Origin: Acetobacteraceae bacterium H6797
GTDB taxonomy: Bacteria; Pseudomonadota; Alphaproteobacteria; Acetobacterales; Acetobacteraceae
Reading direction: 5' to 3'
Length of the DNA: 64,000 nucleotides
NCBI GenBank assembly: GCA_015223225.1
Contig: JADFCQ010000003.1
Span: forward strand, 558,001-622,000
The translations under genes were made by a program, and so were the position numbers. Under the pieces are notes generated by a model, which had not been told where the DNA came from, ran no database searches, and saw only the letters and a list, made by a program, of their open reading frames with translations. This document shows, piece after piece, positions 1 to 10,200 of this stretch. The first letter of the stretch is position 1, and every line of letters begins with the position of its first letter.

Positions 1-705
1 CTGCGGCTGGTGGGCGTGCCCGTCTCCGGCTTCGCCACCGAAATCCTGATCGGCGCCGGCTGCGTCACGGATTTGCAGACCAGCGCCTGCTCGCTGGGCG
101 AGGCGGGTTTCGCGCCGCGCTTCACCGCCGCCGTGCGCGAAGGCCGCATCACGCTGCGCGATGCCACCTGCCCCGCGATGCACACCATGCTCCAGGCCGC
201 CGAGAAGGGCGTGCCCTTCATCCCGCTGCGGGGCTTGATCGGCAGCGACGTGCTGGCGCACCGGCCGGACTGGAAAGTCATGCCCAATCCCTTCGCCGCC
301 GAGGGAGAGGATCCGATCGTGCTGCTGCCGGCGCTGCAGCCCGATATCGCCGCCTTCCACGCCGTGATGGCCGATAGCGAGGGCAATGTCTGGCTCGGCC
401 GCCGCCGCGAATGCGCGACCATCGCCCATGCCAGTCGCCGCACCATCGTCACCGTCGAGCGCGTGGTGGAGGGCAATTTCCTGGAGGATGAGCGCCTGGC
501 CCCCGGCACCATCAGCGCGACCTATGTGGATGACGTCGCCATCGCCGAGCGCGGCGCGCATCCGGTGGCGCTGCTCGACCAATATGGCGCCGACCCTGCC
601 TATGTCGCCGAATACGCCCGCATGGCCAGGTCCGAGGCGGGCTTCAAGGAGTGGCTCCATCGCGAAGTCTTCGCCCAAGGCGCCGCCGCGAGTGCCGCCG
701 CATGA
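1..705 (+). CDS. CoA-transferase subunit A (3' part; start lies outside the window)
   Basis: The reading frame is open from the first base. The visible 234 or so codons match the C-terminal two thirds of a glutaconate/3-oxoacid-type CoA-transferase alpha subunit, with conserved stretches such as GAGCVTD near the start and FHAVMADSEGNVW in the middle. An internal GTG at base 10 could be called as a start, but it falls inside the conserved fold, so the gene is best read as truncated by the window edge. Its stop overlaps the next start (ATGA), which implies translational coupling with the beta subunit. The family moves CoA between acyl-CoA and a free acid in the cytosol; the acid cannot be told from sequence. 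Confidence 0.85.
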   Translation: MRLVGVPVSGFATEILIGAGCVTDLQTSACSLGEAGFAPRFTAAVREGRITLRDATCPAMHTMLQAAEKGVPFIPLRGLIGSDVLAHRPDWKVMPNPFAAEGEDPIVLLPALQPDIAAFHAVMADSEGNVWLGRRRECATIAHASRRTIVTVERVVEGNFLEDERLAPGTISATYVDDVAIAERGAHPVALLDQYGADPAYVAEYARMARSEAGFKEWLHREVFAQGAAASAAA

Positions 706-1454
706 GCCCCGCCAAGCATGAGGAAATGCTGGCCAGCGCCGTCGCCCGGCTGATCCTGGACCCTTCGGCCCCGCCCGTGCGGCATATCGCGGCGGGTGCT
801 GCCTCGCCGATTCCGGCCGCGGCCTGCTGGCTGGTGAAGAAAATGGGCCATCCCGTGCGGCTCTCGCTGCTGCACAAGCCCAATGGCAATCCCTTCACCG
901 AGGGCACGCGCGAGCTCTTCGACCTGACCGGGCAGGGGCGGCTCGACCTCTTCTTCCTCGGCGGCGGTCAGATCGACGGCCAGGCGAATATCAATCTCAT
1001 CGGCACCGGCGAATGGCCGGGGCTGGAGGCGCGCTTCCCGGGCAGTTTCGGCAGTGCCTATATGTATTTCATGACGCCCCGCACCATCCTCTTCCGCGAG
1101 GAGCATTCGCCCCGGGTGCTGGTGCCGCGCGTGGACAATATCTCCGCCCCCGGCCTCTCGCCCCCCGGCGTCTTCCGGCGCGGCACGGCCCAGGCGCTGG
1201 TCACGGGCAAGGCCATCTTCCGCTTCGACCCGGCGCGCGGCCGCTTCACGCTCGAAAGCGCCCATGCGGGCGAAACGGCGGCCAGCATCCGCGAGGCGAC
1301 CGGCTTCGATTACGACGAACCGGCCGAGCTTCCCCAAACGCCCCCGCCGAGCGAGGCCGAACTCGCCTTGCTCCGCGGCCCGGTCTGCGACGAAATGTTC
1401 GAGACCTATCCTGACTTCTGCGCGCGTATCTTCGAGAGGAAACTAGCGGCATGA
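702..1454 (+). CDS. CoA-transferase subunit B
   Basis: This 250-residue protein carries the glycine-rich FFLGGGQIDGQANINLIG segment typical of beta subunits of the glutaconate CoA-transferase family. I chose the ATG at 702 because it overlaps the TGA of subunit A and starts the family-like sequence MSPAKHEEML; an upstream in-frame start at 651 would add residues lying inside the alpha gene. It should form the enzyme with the gene before it. It overlaps the following CaiB-like gene by four bases (ATGA), so all three probably form one operon. Substrate unknown. Confidence 0.85.
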   Translation: MSPAKHEEMLASAVARLILDPSAPPVRHIAAGAASPIPAAACWLVKKMGHPVRLSLLHKPNGNPFTEGTRELFDLTGQGRLDLFFLGGGQIDGQANINLIGTGEWPGLEARFPGSFGSAYMYFMTPRTILFREEHSPRVLVPRVDNISAPGLSPPGVFRRGTAQALVTGKAIFRFDPARGRFTLESAHAGETAASIREATGFDYDEPAELPQTPPPSEAELALLRGPVCDEMFETYPDFCARIFERKLAA

Positions 1455-2707
1455 ATGATGCCATTCCGCAGGCTGAAACCGCTTCTGACACCGTCGGCCT
1501 CGCCAAGTCCGCCGGCGCTCTCGCGGGGCTGAAGGTCATCGACCTCACCCGCGTGCTGGGTGGCCCCTATTGCACCATGATCCTCTCCGACCACGGCGCC
1601 GAGGTGATCAAGATCGAGCCGCCGCAGGGCGACGAAGTGCGCGAATGGGGCCCTCCCTTCCTGGAGCAGACCGACGGCAACAAGGCCGCCAGCTACTATC
1701 TCGGCGTGAACCGCAACAAGCAGTCCCTGGCGCTCGACCTGTCGAAGCCCGAGGGCCGCGCGGTGCTGATGCGCCTGCTCGAAGGCGCCGATGTGCTCAT
1801 CGAGAATTACAAGCCGGGCTCCATGGAGAAATGGGGCATGGGCTATGACACGCTGTCGGAGAAATTCCCCCGGCTGATCCATTGCCGCGTCTCGGGCTTC
1901 GGTGCCGATGGGCCGCTGGGCGCGCTGCCGGGCTATGACGCGATCATCCAGGCGATGGTCGGCCTGATGTCGATCAATGGCGACCCTTCCACGGGCCCGA
2001 TCCGCATGGGCACGCCCATCGTCGATCTGGCGACGGGCCTCTATTCCGCCATCGCCATCCTCATGGCGCTGCAGGAGCGCGAGCGTTCGGGCCGCGGCCA
2101 GTATTGCGACATGACGCTGCATGACTGCGGCATGGCCCTGCTGCATCCGCAGGCGCCGAACTACTTCCTCAATGGGAAGCAGCCAAAGGCGACGGGCAAT
2201 CCGCATCCGAATATCTCGCCCTATTCGAAGTTCCGCACCCGGACCTGCGAGATTTTCGTGGCCGCCGGCAATGAGCCCGCCTTCCGCAAGTTCTGCGCTT
2301 TCCTGGGGCTCGACTCCCTGCCCGCCGATGAGCGCTTCAGCAGCAACGGTAAGCGCGTGGAGAACCGCGAGGCGCTGACGGCGGTGCTGGAGGCGCGGCT
2401 GGCTGATGAGGATGGGCACGAGCTTTGCGACCGCATGCTGCGCGCCGGCCTGCCCGCCGGGCCGGTGATGTTCGTCGACGAGGCAATGCAGGCGCCTCAT
2501 ACGGCGCATCGCGAGATGGTCGCCCAGATCGGGCCTTTCCGTGCGCTGAACACGCCGATCAAGCTCTCCCGCACGCCGGGTGGCGCGCGTGCCGTGCCGC
2601 CGGCCTTCAACGAGCATGGCGAGAGCGTGCTGGCGCGGCATGGCTTCACCGAAGAGGAAGTGGCGGCGCTCAAGCGCGAGGGCGTGCTGGTCGAATCGCG
2701 CCGTTGA
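1451..2707 (+). CDS. CaiB/BaiF family (class III) CoA-transferase
   Basis: The 418-residue product has the class III hallmarks: LKVIDLTRVLGGPYCTMILSD near residue 28, the EVIKIEPPQGD segment, and GYDAIIQA, in which Asp163 aligns with the aspartate that forms the acyl anhydride in formyl-CoA transferase. Class III enzymes swap CoA between carboxylic acids in the cytosol. Being translationally coupled to a class I two-subunit transferase is unusual: one enzyme may activate the acid and the other recycle CoA from a product. The acid is not identifiable. The end of the gene is followed by a GC-rich hairpin. Confidence 0.9.
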   Translation: MNDAIPQAETASDTVGLAKSAGALAGLKVIDLTRVLGGPYCTMILSDHGAEVIKIEPPQGDEVREWGPPFLEQTDGNKAASYYLGVNRNKQSLALDLSKPEGRAVLMRLLEGADVLIENYKPGSMEKWGMGYDTLSEKFPRLIHCRVSGFGADGPLGALPGYDAIIQAMVGLMSINGDPSTGPIRMGTPIVDLATGLYSAIAILMALQERERSGRGQYCDMTLHDCGMALLHPQAPNYFLNGKQPKATGNPHPNISPYSKFRTRTCEIFVAAGNEPAFRKFCAFLGLDSLPADERFSSNGKRVENREALTAVLEARLADEDGHELCDRMLRAGLPAGPVMFVDEAMQAPHTAHREMVAQIGPFRALNTPIKLSRTPGGARAVPPAFNEHGESVLARHGFTEEEVAALKREGVLVESRR

Positions 2708-2714
2708 AATTCGG

Positions 2715-2734
2715 GGCGCGCTTCAGGGCGCGCC
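2715..2734 (+). terminator. GC-rich hairpin after the CoA-transferase operon
   Basis: A perfect 7-bp stem (GGCGCGC/GCGCGCC) with a 6-nt loop begins 8 bases after the stop codon. There is no real T-tract, so it may be a weak terminator or an mRNA 3'-end stabiliser. Confidence 0.4.
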
Positions 2735-2916
2735 TTCATCGACGGGACCGTTCTATTCCGCTACCGTAATTCGGAGCGGGTCCCTGCAACCGTCGCGAGT
2801 GCTGCAGCGCCAAAATGACGGTTTCCGCGCGAATTCATCCAAAAAATCACACATTCGCCCGGTTTAAAGATGATTCGTCTGGTTAACCTCCCACCTGCGT
2901 GATAGGTGGCCGGTTC

Positions 2917-4338
2917 ATGATCTTCGCGTCGTTCGAGTTCGTGTTCCTGTTTCTGCCGATCTATTTCACGGCTTACTTCCTCGTGCCCGCGAAGTGGCGC
3001 AACTGGCCCGTCCTGCTGCTCTCCTGGCTCTTCTACGGATGGTGGCGGCTGGACTTCCTGGCCCTGCTGATGGCCGTCACGGTCTTCACCTTCTTCACCG
3101 CCCGGCTGATGGATGCGAAGGGGCCGAAGACGAAGGTCGGTACCCGGCTGCTGGTGATGGGACTGGTCGGCAATCTTTCCGTCCTCGCCTATTTCAAATA
3201 CGCGAATTTCGGTGTCGGCGCCTTCAACGACATGATGGTGGCCTTCGGCCTCACCACGGTCGGCTGGAGCGAGATCATCCTGCCGATCGGCCTATCCTTC
3301 TACGTGCTGCAATCGGTCAGCTACCTGATCGACCTTTGGCGCGGCGATGTGCCGGTCAGCCGCAGCTTCGTGAATTACGCCGCCTATAAGGCGATCTTCA
3401 GCCAGCTCATCGCCGGCCCCATCGTGCGCTATGCCGAGATCGAGAAGGATCTCAAGCATCGCGAGCACAGCCTCGCCCTTTTCGGGGAGGGCGCGCGGCG
3501 CTTCATGATCGGCTTCGTCATGAAGGTCGCGCTCGGCGATACGCTGAGCCCCGTGGTGGAGGCCGCCTTCCATCTGCCCTCGCCCACGCTGCTCGATGCC
3601 TGGACGGGCATGCTGGCCTATACGCTGCAGCTCTATTTCGATTTCGCCGGCTATTCGGCCATGGCGATTGGCCTCGCCCTGATGTGCGGCTTTCATTTCC
3701 CGGAGAATTTTAACAACCCCTATCTCTCCGGGAATATCCAGGAATTCTGGCAGCGCTGGCACATGACGCTCGGCCGCTTCCTGCGCGACTATCTCTACAT
3801 TCCCCTCGGCGGCAGCCGCGCCGGCCCCATCCGGACCTATGTGAACCTCTTCCTCACCATGGTCATCGGCGGCTTCTGGCACGGCGCGAACTGGACCTTC
3901 CTGCTCTGGGGCGCCTGGCATGGCGGCATGCTCGCCGTCCATCGCGCCTGGAGCCGGGCGGGTTTCGGGCCCATGCCCTATTGGCTCGCCAATCCGATCC
4001 TGCTCCTGGCCGTGGCGCTCGGCTGGGTGACCTTCCGCGCCACCGACATCCATGGCGCCTTCGCGATGTACAAGGGCCTGATCGGGCTGAACGGCACCGG
4101 CCTTTCCGACGGGCTCGCCTGGCAGATCACGCCCGACCAATGGTGGTGCCTGCCCATCGCGCTGGGCTTCGTCTATCTGCCGCTGCTTTCGCGCTGGACC
4201 GGCTTCGGCCGCCCACCCGAGGCCCATGGCCCGCTCTGGCGCGCGGGCTGGGCGGTGCTGCCCTTCCTCGGCTTCCTGCTGAGCCTCGTGCTGCTCTACA
4301 GCCGCGCGGCCGTGCCCTTCCTCTATTTCCAGTTCTGA
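2917..4338 (+). CDS. MBOAT O-acyltransferase, AlgI/WssH-like
   Basis: A 473-residue polytopic membrane protein of the AlgI branch of the MBOAT family, which passes acetyl groups across the inner membrane for O-acetylation of exopolysaccharide. The N-terminus (FVFLFLPIYFTAYFL), the LYFDFAGYSAMAIG segment, the EFWQRWHMTLGRFLRDYLYIPLGG block and the WHGANW and AWHGG histidines (His322 and His335) are classic AlgI signatures. The ATG at 2917 is preferred over the GTG at 2899 because AGGTGG lies 6 nt upstream and the family starts here. It heads a rightward run of acetylation/export genes that continues to 12041. Confidence 0.93.
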   Translation: MIFASFEFVFLFLPIYFTAYFLVPAKWRNWPVLLLSWLFYGWWRLDFLALLMAVTVFTFFTARLMDAKGPKTKVGTRLLVMGLVGNLSVLAYFKYANFGVGAFNDMMVAFGLTTVGWSEIILPIGLSFYVLQSVSYLIDLWRGDVPVSRSFVNYAAYKAIFSQLIAGPIVRYAEIEKDLKHREHSLALFGEGARRFMIGFVMKVALGDTLSPVVEAAFHLPSPTLLDAWTGMLAYTLQLYFDFAGYSAMAIGLALMCGFHFPENFNNPYLSGNIQEFWQRWHMTLGRFLRDYLYIPLGGSRAGPIRTYVNLFLTMVIGGFWHGANWTFLLWGAWHGGMLAVHRAWSRAGFGPMPYWLANPILLLAVALGWVTFRATDIHGAFAMYKGLIGLNGTGLSDGLAWQITPDQWWCLPIALGFVYLPLLSRWTGFGRPPEAHGPLWRAGWAVLPFLGFLLSLVLLYSRAAVPFLYFQF

Positions 4339-4345
4339 GGGCGCC

Positions 4346-5485
4346 ATGGACGAGAAGACCTCCCGCTTCCGCCTCCAGGCCCATCGGCTCCAGGCTGTGG
4401 CGACCATCGCGCTGCTGGGCTGGGGCTTCTGGGAGGGCGTGCAGGCGCTCTCCACGCCCGAGACGCGCGAGAAGCTGCGCCAATCGCTCTCCATCGAGGC
4501 GCTGCTGGATGGCCGGCTCGCCGGTGCGGTGAACCACGCCATGGCCCATGCGCTCCCGGCCGATCCGGTGCTGCGCGGCACCGGATCGGCTTTGCGCTGG
4601 GAGTTGTTCGGCTCGGCCGGGCCGCAGGTGAGGGCGGGCTGCGACGGCTGGCTCTTCCTGACCGAGGAACTCCGCCCCTGGCCCGCGCCGGAAGCCGCCA
4701 TGGCCGAGCGCATCGCCGTCGTGGAACGGGTGCGCGAGAAGCTGGCGAGCCAGGGCATCGCCCTGCTGGTCGCCCTGGTGCCGGACAAGGCGCGGATCGA
4801 GGCCGCCCATCGTTGCGGCATTCCCTATTCGGCACAATCAGAAGGGCGGCTCGCGGCGCTGCTCGACGGTTTCGCGAAAACGCTCGTGCCGGTCGTGAAC
4901 CTCGCCCCCGTGCTCACGGCCGCCAATCAGGATGGCGCGGCCTGGTATCGCACCGACACGCATTGGAGCCAGGAGGGCGCCGCGGCCGCGGCCAAGGCCG
5001 TGGCGGAGGCCGCGAAGCGCCTCACGCCCGGGCTGGAGCCGCGCGCCTTCCGCACCACGGCCGCCGCCAGCCCGAGCGACGGGCCGGGCGACCTCATCCG
5101 CCTCATGGGGCTCGATATCGTCCCGCCCGCGCTGCGCCCCGCGCCCGATCGCCAGCGTCTCGAGACCACGGAGGCAGAAGCGGCCCCGGCGGGCGGCGGA
5201 GGCGGCGGGCTGCTGGACGAGACGCCGGCCGTGCCGGTGGCACTGCTCGGCTCCTCCTATTCGCTGAACGCCAATTTCCACGGCCGCCTCCAAGAGGCGC
5301 TGGGCGCCGAGGTGACCAATGCCGCGCAACTCGGCGGCGGCTTTCACCGTGCCGCGGCACGCTATCTGGCCGGCGCCACCTTCCGCGAGGCGCCGCCGAA
5401 ACTGATCATCTGGGAAATGCCCGAACGCGTGATGACGCAGCCGCCCTCCGACGAGGAAAAAGTCTTTCTCGGAAGCTGGCGATGA
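4346..5485 (+). CDS. AlgJ/AlgX-like SGNH acetyltransferase, first copy
   Basis: A 379-residue protein with one N-terminal membrane segment (about residues 15-32) and a periplasmic SGNH-type domain. It has the family's opening CDGWLFL, the TDTHW motif (Asp204 and His206) and GSSYS (Ser303/304), which together supply the catalytic Ser-His-Asp set used by AlgJ/AlgX to transfer acetyl groups onto the polymer. It follows the AlgI-like gene by 7 bases. A glycine-rich insert (around residues 288-293) sits between the middle of the domain and the GSSYS motif. A second, Tat-leader version follows, so the two may act in succession, as AlgJ and AlgX do. Confidence 0.85.
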   Translation: MDEKTSRFRLQAHRLQAVATIALLGWGFWEGVQALSTPETREKLRQSLSIEALLDGRLAGAVNHAMAHALPADPVLRGTGSALRWELFGSAGPQVRAGCDGWLFLTEELRPWPAPEAAMAERIAVVERVREKLASQGIALLVALVPDKARIEAAHRCGIPYSAQSEGRLAALLDGFAKTLVPVVNLAPVLTAANQDGAAWYRTDTHWSQEGAAAAAKAVAEAAKRLTPGLEPRAFRTTAAASPSDGPGDLIRLMGLDIVPPALRPAPDRQRLETTEAEAAPAGGGGGGLLDETPAVPVALLGSSYSLNANFHGRLQEALGAEVTNAAQLGGGFHRAAARYLAGATFREAPPKLIIWEMPERVMTQPPSDEEKVFLGSWR

Positions 5486-5564
5486 GCGGCATGATCGTCC
5501 AAGCCAAGGGCACGGCCAGTGGTATGGTCAAAATTTATCGTCTAATCTCAGAAACTGTAACACG

Positions 5565-6554
5565 ATGAGTGTGGGAATGAACAAGATCGGTCGCCGCGCA
5601 GCCCTGGCTGGTTTGGTCGCGGCCTCGACTATGAGTGTGACGCGAGCCCGCGCCGCCGTGGTCAATAGTGCCGTCATCGGCAGCGATGGCTGGCTCTTCC
5701 CCGCCTGGGACGACGTCCGCCGCTTCGACGCCGCACGCATGCGCCAGGGCGCTGCCCTCATCCAGCAGGCGGCCGGTATCCTGAAGGCCGGCGGCATCGA
5801 CCTCGCCATCGCGCTCACGCCCATCAAGGCGCGGCTCTATCCTGAATTCCTGCCCAATGACTTCCGCCCCGGCCCCGATGCCGAGAAGCGTTATGGGCAG
5901 ACGATGCAGGAACTGGCGAAGAGCGCGCTCGTCCCGGATCTCGCCGCCGCCATGGCCGCGGCGAAGAAGGCCTATCCGCAGCAGCTTCTCTACATCAAGG
6001 CCGATACCCATTGGACGGCCTTCGGCGCCGAGGTCTGCGCGCTTGAGGTCGCCAAGGCCATGCAGGGAAAGTTCCGCCTGCCGGCCAGCACCCGCCCGGG
6101 CGTGCAATTCGGCCAGCCGCAGCTCTTCACGCAGGAGCAGAACGACCTCGCCGAGCTTCTGCCCGCCGCGCAGCAGGAAGCTTATCCGCCACAGCAATTT
6201 TGGGTGCGCCCGGTGGTCTCTGCCGGCCAGGCCTCGCTGCTCGACGATGACACGGCCGATGTCGTCGTCGTCGGCAACAGCTATATGCAGCCGAAATACG
6301 GCTTCGCGAACGTGCTGTCGCATACGCTGAACCGCCCGGTGGCGCTGTCGTGGAAAATCCACCGCTACGGCCCCTACAAGACGCTGCTCACCTATCTGCA
6401 GAGCGAGCCCTTCCGCCGCCAGCGGCCCAAGGCCCTGGTCTGGACCTTCCGCGAGACGGACCCGGAATTCATGCCCGACCAGGCCGGGATCTGGGGCACC
6501 AATGCCATGCCGCCGCGCCAGTTCCTCGACGACGTGAAGAAGGCCGTCGGCTGA
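5565..6554 (+). CDS. AlgJ/AlgX-like SGNH acetyltransferase, second copy
   Basis: A 329-residue relative of the preceding gene, with GSDGWLFPAWDD near the N-terminus, the ADTHW motif (Asp147, His149) and GNSYM (Ser239). The leader GRRAALAGLVAAS...ARA resembles a twin-arginine signal, suggesting export in folded form. An alternative start at 5577 (MNKIGRR) would fit such a leader better than 5565. A 79-bp gap, more AT-rich than its surroundings, separates it from the previous gene and could hold an internal promoter, though no clear boxes are visible. The stop overlaps the next start by one base. Confidence 0.82.
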   Translation: MSVGMNKIGRRAALAGLVAASTMSVTRARAAVVNSAVIGSDGWLFPAWDDVRRFDAARMRQGAALIQQAAGILKAGGIDLAIALTPIKARLYPEFLPNDFRPGPDAEKRYGQTMQELAKSALVPDLAAAMAAAKKAYPQQLLYIKADTHWTAFGAEVCALEVAKAMQGKFRLPASTRPGVQFGQPQLFTQEQNDLAELLPAAQQEAYPPQQFWVRPVVSAGQASLLDDDTADVVVVGNSYMQPKYGFANVLSHTLNRPVALSWKIHRYGPYKTLLTYLQSEPFRRQRPKALVWTFRETDPEFMPDQAGIWGTNAMPPRQFLDDVKKAVG

Positions 6555-7246
6555 TGCGCGCCCTCCGCCGCCTCGCGCTCGCCGCATCCCTGACCGTGCT
6601 GGGGGCCTTCGCGGCCCCCGCCATGGCGCAGCAGATCCTGTATGAGCCGGTGCCGCCGCCGGGCTCGGCCTATCTGCGCTTCGTGAACACGCTGGGCGCT
6701 GAGGTGACGGTGAAGCCGGACTTCCTGGCCGAGCGCCGCATGGGCACTGCGCCGGAGGATCGCGTCGGCGGTTTCGCGGTGGTCGAGAAGGTCGCCGGCC
6801 GTCAGCTGCGGGTGGAACTCGCCGCCGGCACCGCCACGGGCCGTGCGAGCCTGACCATCGAGCCGGGCAGCTTCAACACCATCCTGATCCAGCCCGGGCC
6901 GGGCGGCACCCTGGCCGCGCTGCCGGTGCAGGACGACACTGCCTTCAACCAGAACCGCGCACGGCTCGCCTTCTACAACGCCATCCCCGGCTGCGCCGAT
7001 GGCAGCCTGATGCTGGAGCCGGGCAAGCAGGCGGTCTTCCAGGGCGTGGCGCCGGGCAAGGCTTCCGCCCGCAGCGTCAATCCGGTGACGGCCCAGCTTC
7101 TCGCCTCCTGTGGCGGGCGCAGCGCGCCGGTCTTCGACCTCAAGGGCGTCGAGGCGGGCGGCATGTACAGCATCTGGCTGATGCAGCCCGGCGGCGAGCC
7201 GCTGGCCTTCGTCACGCGTGACCGCACGCTGCGCTGGCAGCCGTGA
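6554..7246 (+). CDS. AlgF/WssG-like periplasmic acetylation protein
   Basis: A 230-residue exported protein with a Sec leader ending AMA-QQ (about residue 26). The mature start (LYEPVPPPGSAYLRFVN) and general layout match AlgF, a periplasmic partner needed for polymer O-acetylation, followed by two beta-rich segments. The ATG is fused to the preceding stop (TGATG) and the gene overlaps the next one by GTGA, so it is translationally coupled on both sides. Similarity is at the level of the family pattern; AlgF-like proteins diverge quickly, so the assignment leans on context. Confidence 0.75.
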   Translation: MRALRRLALAASLTVLGAFAAPAMAQQILYEPVPPPGSAYLRFVNTLGAEVTVKPDFLAERRMGTAPEDRVGGFAVVEKVAGRQLRVELAAGTATGRASLTIEPGSFNTILIQPGPGGTLAALPVQDDTAFNQNRARLAFYNAIPGCADGSLMLEPGKQAVFQGVAPGKASARSVNPVTAQLLASCGGRSAPVFDLKGVEAGGMYSIWLMQPGGEPLAFVTRDRTLRWQP

Positions 7247-10200
7247 CACATCGCTTCGCATTGCGATGGGCCATTGCCTTGCCCATCGTATTGCCCTGGT
7301 GCATGGCGCTGAACGGCGCCCAGGCCCAGACGCAACCTCCGCCGCCGCCCCCGGCCCTGCCGGGCGATCCGGCAGCGGCCGCGCCTGAACCCGTCGCCGC
7401 GCCTCCAGCCCCGGCGGAAGCTCCCCCGGCCATCGCTGCGCAGGCGCCCGTCCAGGCCGCCAGCACGGCCGAAGTGCCGCAGGCGCTCGCCGTGCTGCTC
7501 CGGCAGATCGCTTTTTGGCGCGCGCAGCAGCAGCCCGACCGCGCGATGCGCACCGTCGAGACGATGCTGCAATCCTACCCGCAGCATCCCCAGGCCCTGG
7601 CCGCCGCCTTCGACGTCGCCGCGCAATTGGGCGACCGTGCGGCAATGCAGGACTATCGTGCGCGCCTCGTCGCCGTCTCGCCCAACGACCCGCAACTTCC
7701 CCGGCTCGATTCCGCCCTGCGCGCCGCCGCCATGGACCCGGCCGTGCTGCGCGAGGCCCGCAGCCTCGCCGCCGCCGGCAAGGCGGATGAGGCCGTGGCC
7801 CGCTACAAGGCCGCCTTCGGCAATGGCCCGGTGCCGGATTCCCTGGCCCTCGAATATTACCGGACGCTCGCGAGCACCGGCATCCTCGGCTATCGCGAGG
7901 CCCTGCCGGTGCTGCGCCGCCTCTCGGCCGCCTCGCCCAACGACTATCAGCTCCAGCTCGCCGTCGCCGAGGTCATGACCTATCGCGAATTGGCGCGGAC
8001 GGAAGGGATGGAGCGACTCCGCGCGCTCACCCGCCAGCCGGAAGTGGCCGAGCAGGCGCGCCGCTCCTGGCGCCTCGCGCTCACCTGGCTGGGCCCGACC
8101 TTCGACGGGCAGGACATGCTGAACAGCTACCTGTCGCAATTCCCGAGCGATCCGGAGCTGGAGGCCAAGCGCGAGGAATTCCGCCGCAGCCTGCCGGACG
8201 AGGCGCAGCGCGTGCTGCTCGCGGGCTATGGCGCCTTCAATGCCGGCGACATGGCCACCGCCGAGCGGAACTTCCAGCAGGCGCGGCAGATGAAGCCGCA
8301 GGATACGGAGGCCATCGTCGCCCTGGCGGCGGTGCGCAAGCAGCAGGGCCGCAATGCCGAGGCCACCGCGCTGATCCAGGAGGCGATCCGCCTCGCGCCC
8401 GAACGGCGTGAGGAATTGCTGGGCGGGCCCTCCGTGGCGGCCGCCATTCCGCAAAGCCCCTCGCTTCTCGCCCGCCGCGCCCTGCAGCGGGACGATCTCG
8501 AACGCGCCGATGGCCTCGCCCGGCGCGCGGCCAAGAGCAACAACGATGGCGAGCGACTGCAAGGCCTCGTGGTGCTGGCCCAGGTCGCGCTGCGCCGCAA
8601 TGACCTGCCGACCGCCGAGGCGCGCTATCGCGAGGCCCTGGCCCTCCGCCCGAACATGCAGGAGGCGCTTTCCGGCCTCTATGACGTGTTGCAGCGGCAG
8701 AACCGCATCGCCGAGGCCGATACCCTCCGTCAGCAGACCGGGCTCACCCCCTGGTCCGGCACCACCAGCGTCGTCGCCGCGCGGTTGCAGGAAGAGGCGG
8801 GCAAAGAGAGCGACCCGGCCAAGGCGCTCTCGCTGCTGCGCGAGGCGCAGCAGGCCGATCCGAGCAGCCCCTGGATCCGCCTCGACCAGGCCCGGCTGCT
8901 GAAGGACCAGGGCGACCTCGCCGGCCGGCGGCAGGTGGAGCAAGGGCTGCTCGATATGGGCAGCCCGGATGCGCTCTATGCCGCCGCCCTGATCGCTTCC
9001 GGCGACGAGCGCCATGCCGAGGCGGCCCAGGCGCTCGAGCGCGTGCCCGTGCGCCTGCGCTCCTCCGACATGTCGCGCCTGTTGAATACCGAACGCATCA
9101 AGGCCGAGGCCGAGCGGCTCGAGGGTTTCGCGCGCAACTATCCCGCCCAGGGCGTCGGCCCGCTCGTGGCCCTCGCCGCGCGCCGGGATGGCAGCGGGCT
9201 GGGCGCGAGCGAGGCGGTGCAGGCGCTGGGCCGGCTGGAGCAGGGCGCCGCCGCCCGCGCCGCCGCCAGTGCCGCCATGGCCGCCAACCCCTATTGGAGC
9301 CCCGCGCCGATCATCCAGCTCGCCGGCGCCCTGATGCGGGCCAAGGAGCCGGAGGCCGCCTATAAGCTGCTCGGCGAGCGGCTCGATGAATCGCGCCTCA
9401 CCGACGAGGAGCGGCGCCAGCTCAAGGCGCTGCGCACCGGCGAAACGATCATGCAGGCCGAGCGCCTTTCCGCGCGGGGCGACTATGTCGCCGCCCAGGC
9501 CAGGCTCGCCCCCTTGCAGCAGTCGATGCCCGGCAATGCCTCGGTGATCGCGGCCAATGCGCGGCTGCAACTCGCCGCTGGCCATCCCCGCGAGGCCCGG
9601 CGCATAGGCGAGGAGCTTCTGGCGCGCGATCCGGAGAATATGGAAGCCCGGATGGTGGTGGTCTACGCCGCCATGGCCCAGGGCGACTATCGCACCGCCC
9701 AGGCGATGACGGAGCAGGCCCGGCTGCGCAAGCCGGAGGACCCCCAGCTCATCCTCCTCAGCGCGCAGCTTGCCCGGGCCCGCGGCGATTTCAGCACCGC
9801 CTGGCGCGGCGTGGAGGAAGCCGCCCGGGCCAAGGCGGCCGAGCAGCGCGCGAAGGGCGAGCCCGTCTCGCCCCAGCTCGTCTCCAGCCTCTCGGCGACG
9901 CGGCTCGGCGGCGTGGGCACGAGCGACCCGCTGGTCGATGAGATCGTGCGGGAACGCAAGGCGCTCAAGGAAGAATCCGAAATCCGCTTCGCGGCTACCG
10001 GCAGCCTGCGCGCGCATAGCGGCACGGCGGGCACGGGGCGGCTGACGGAGGCCTCGCTGCCGCTGGAAGCCTCGGCCCCCATGCCCGGCCTCGGCGGCCG
10101 CATCTATGGCCGCGTGACGCCCGTGACGCTCGATGCGGGCAGCATGAAGGGGGAAGGGGCCGGCGAATTCGGCACCAACCCGCTGACCGGCGCCACCCCG

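Noticed and set aside
6973-10017. A 1014-codon open frame on the minus strand across the BcsC-like gene
   Set aside because: It is opposite a gene with clear TPR/barrel homology and correct spacing, and its translation is low-complexity His/Arg/Gly-rich with no recognisable motif. Long antisense frames are expected at this GC content.
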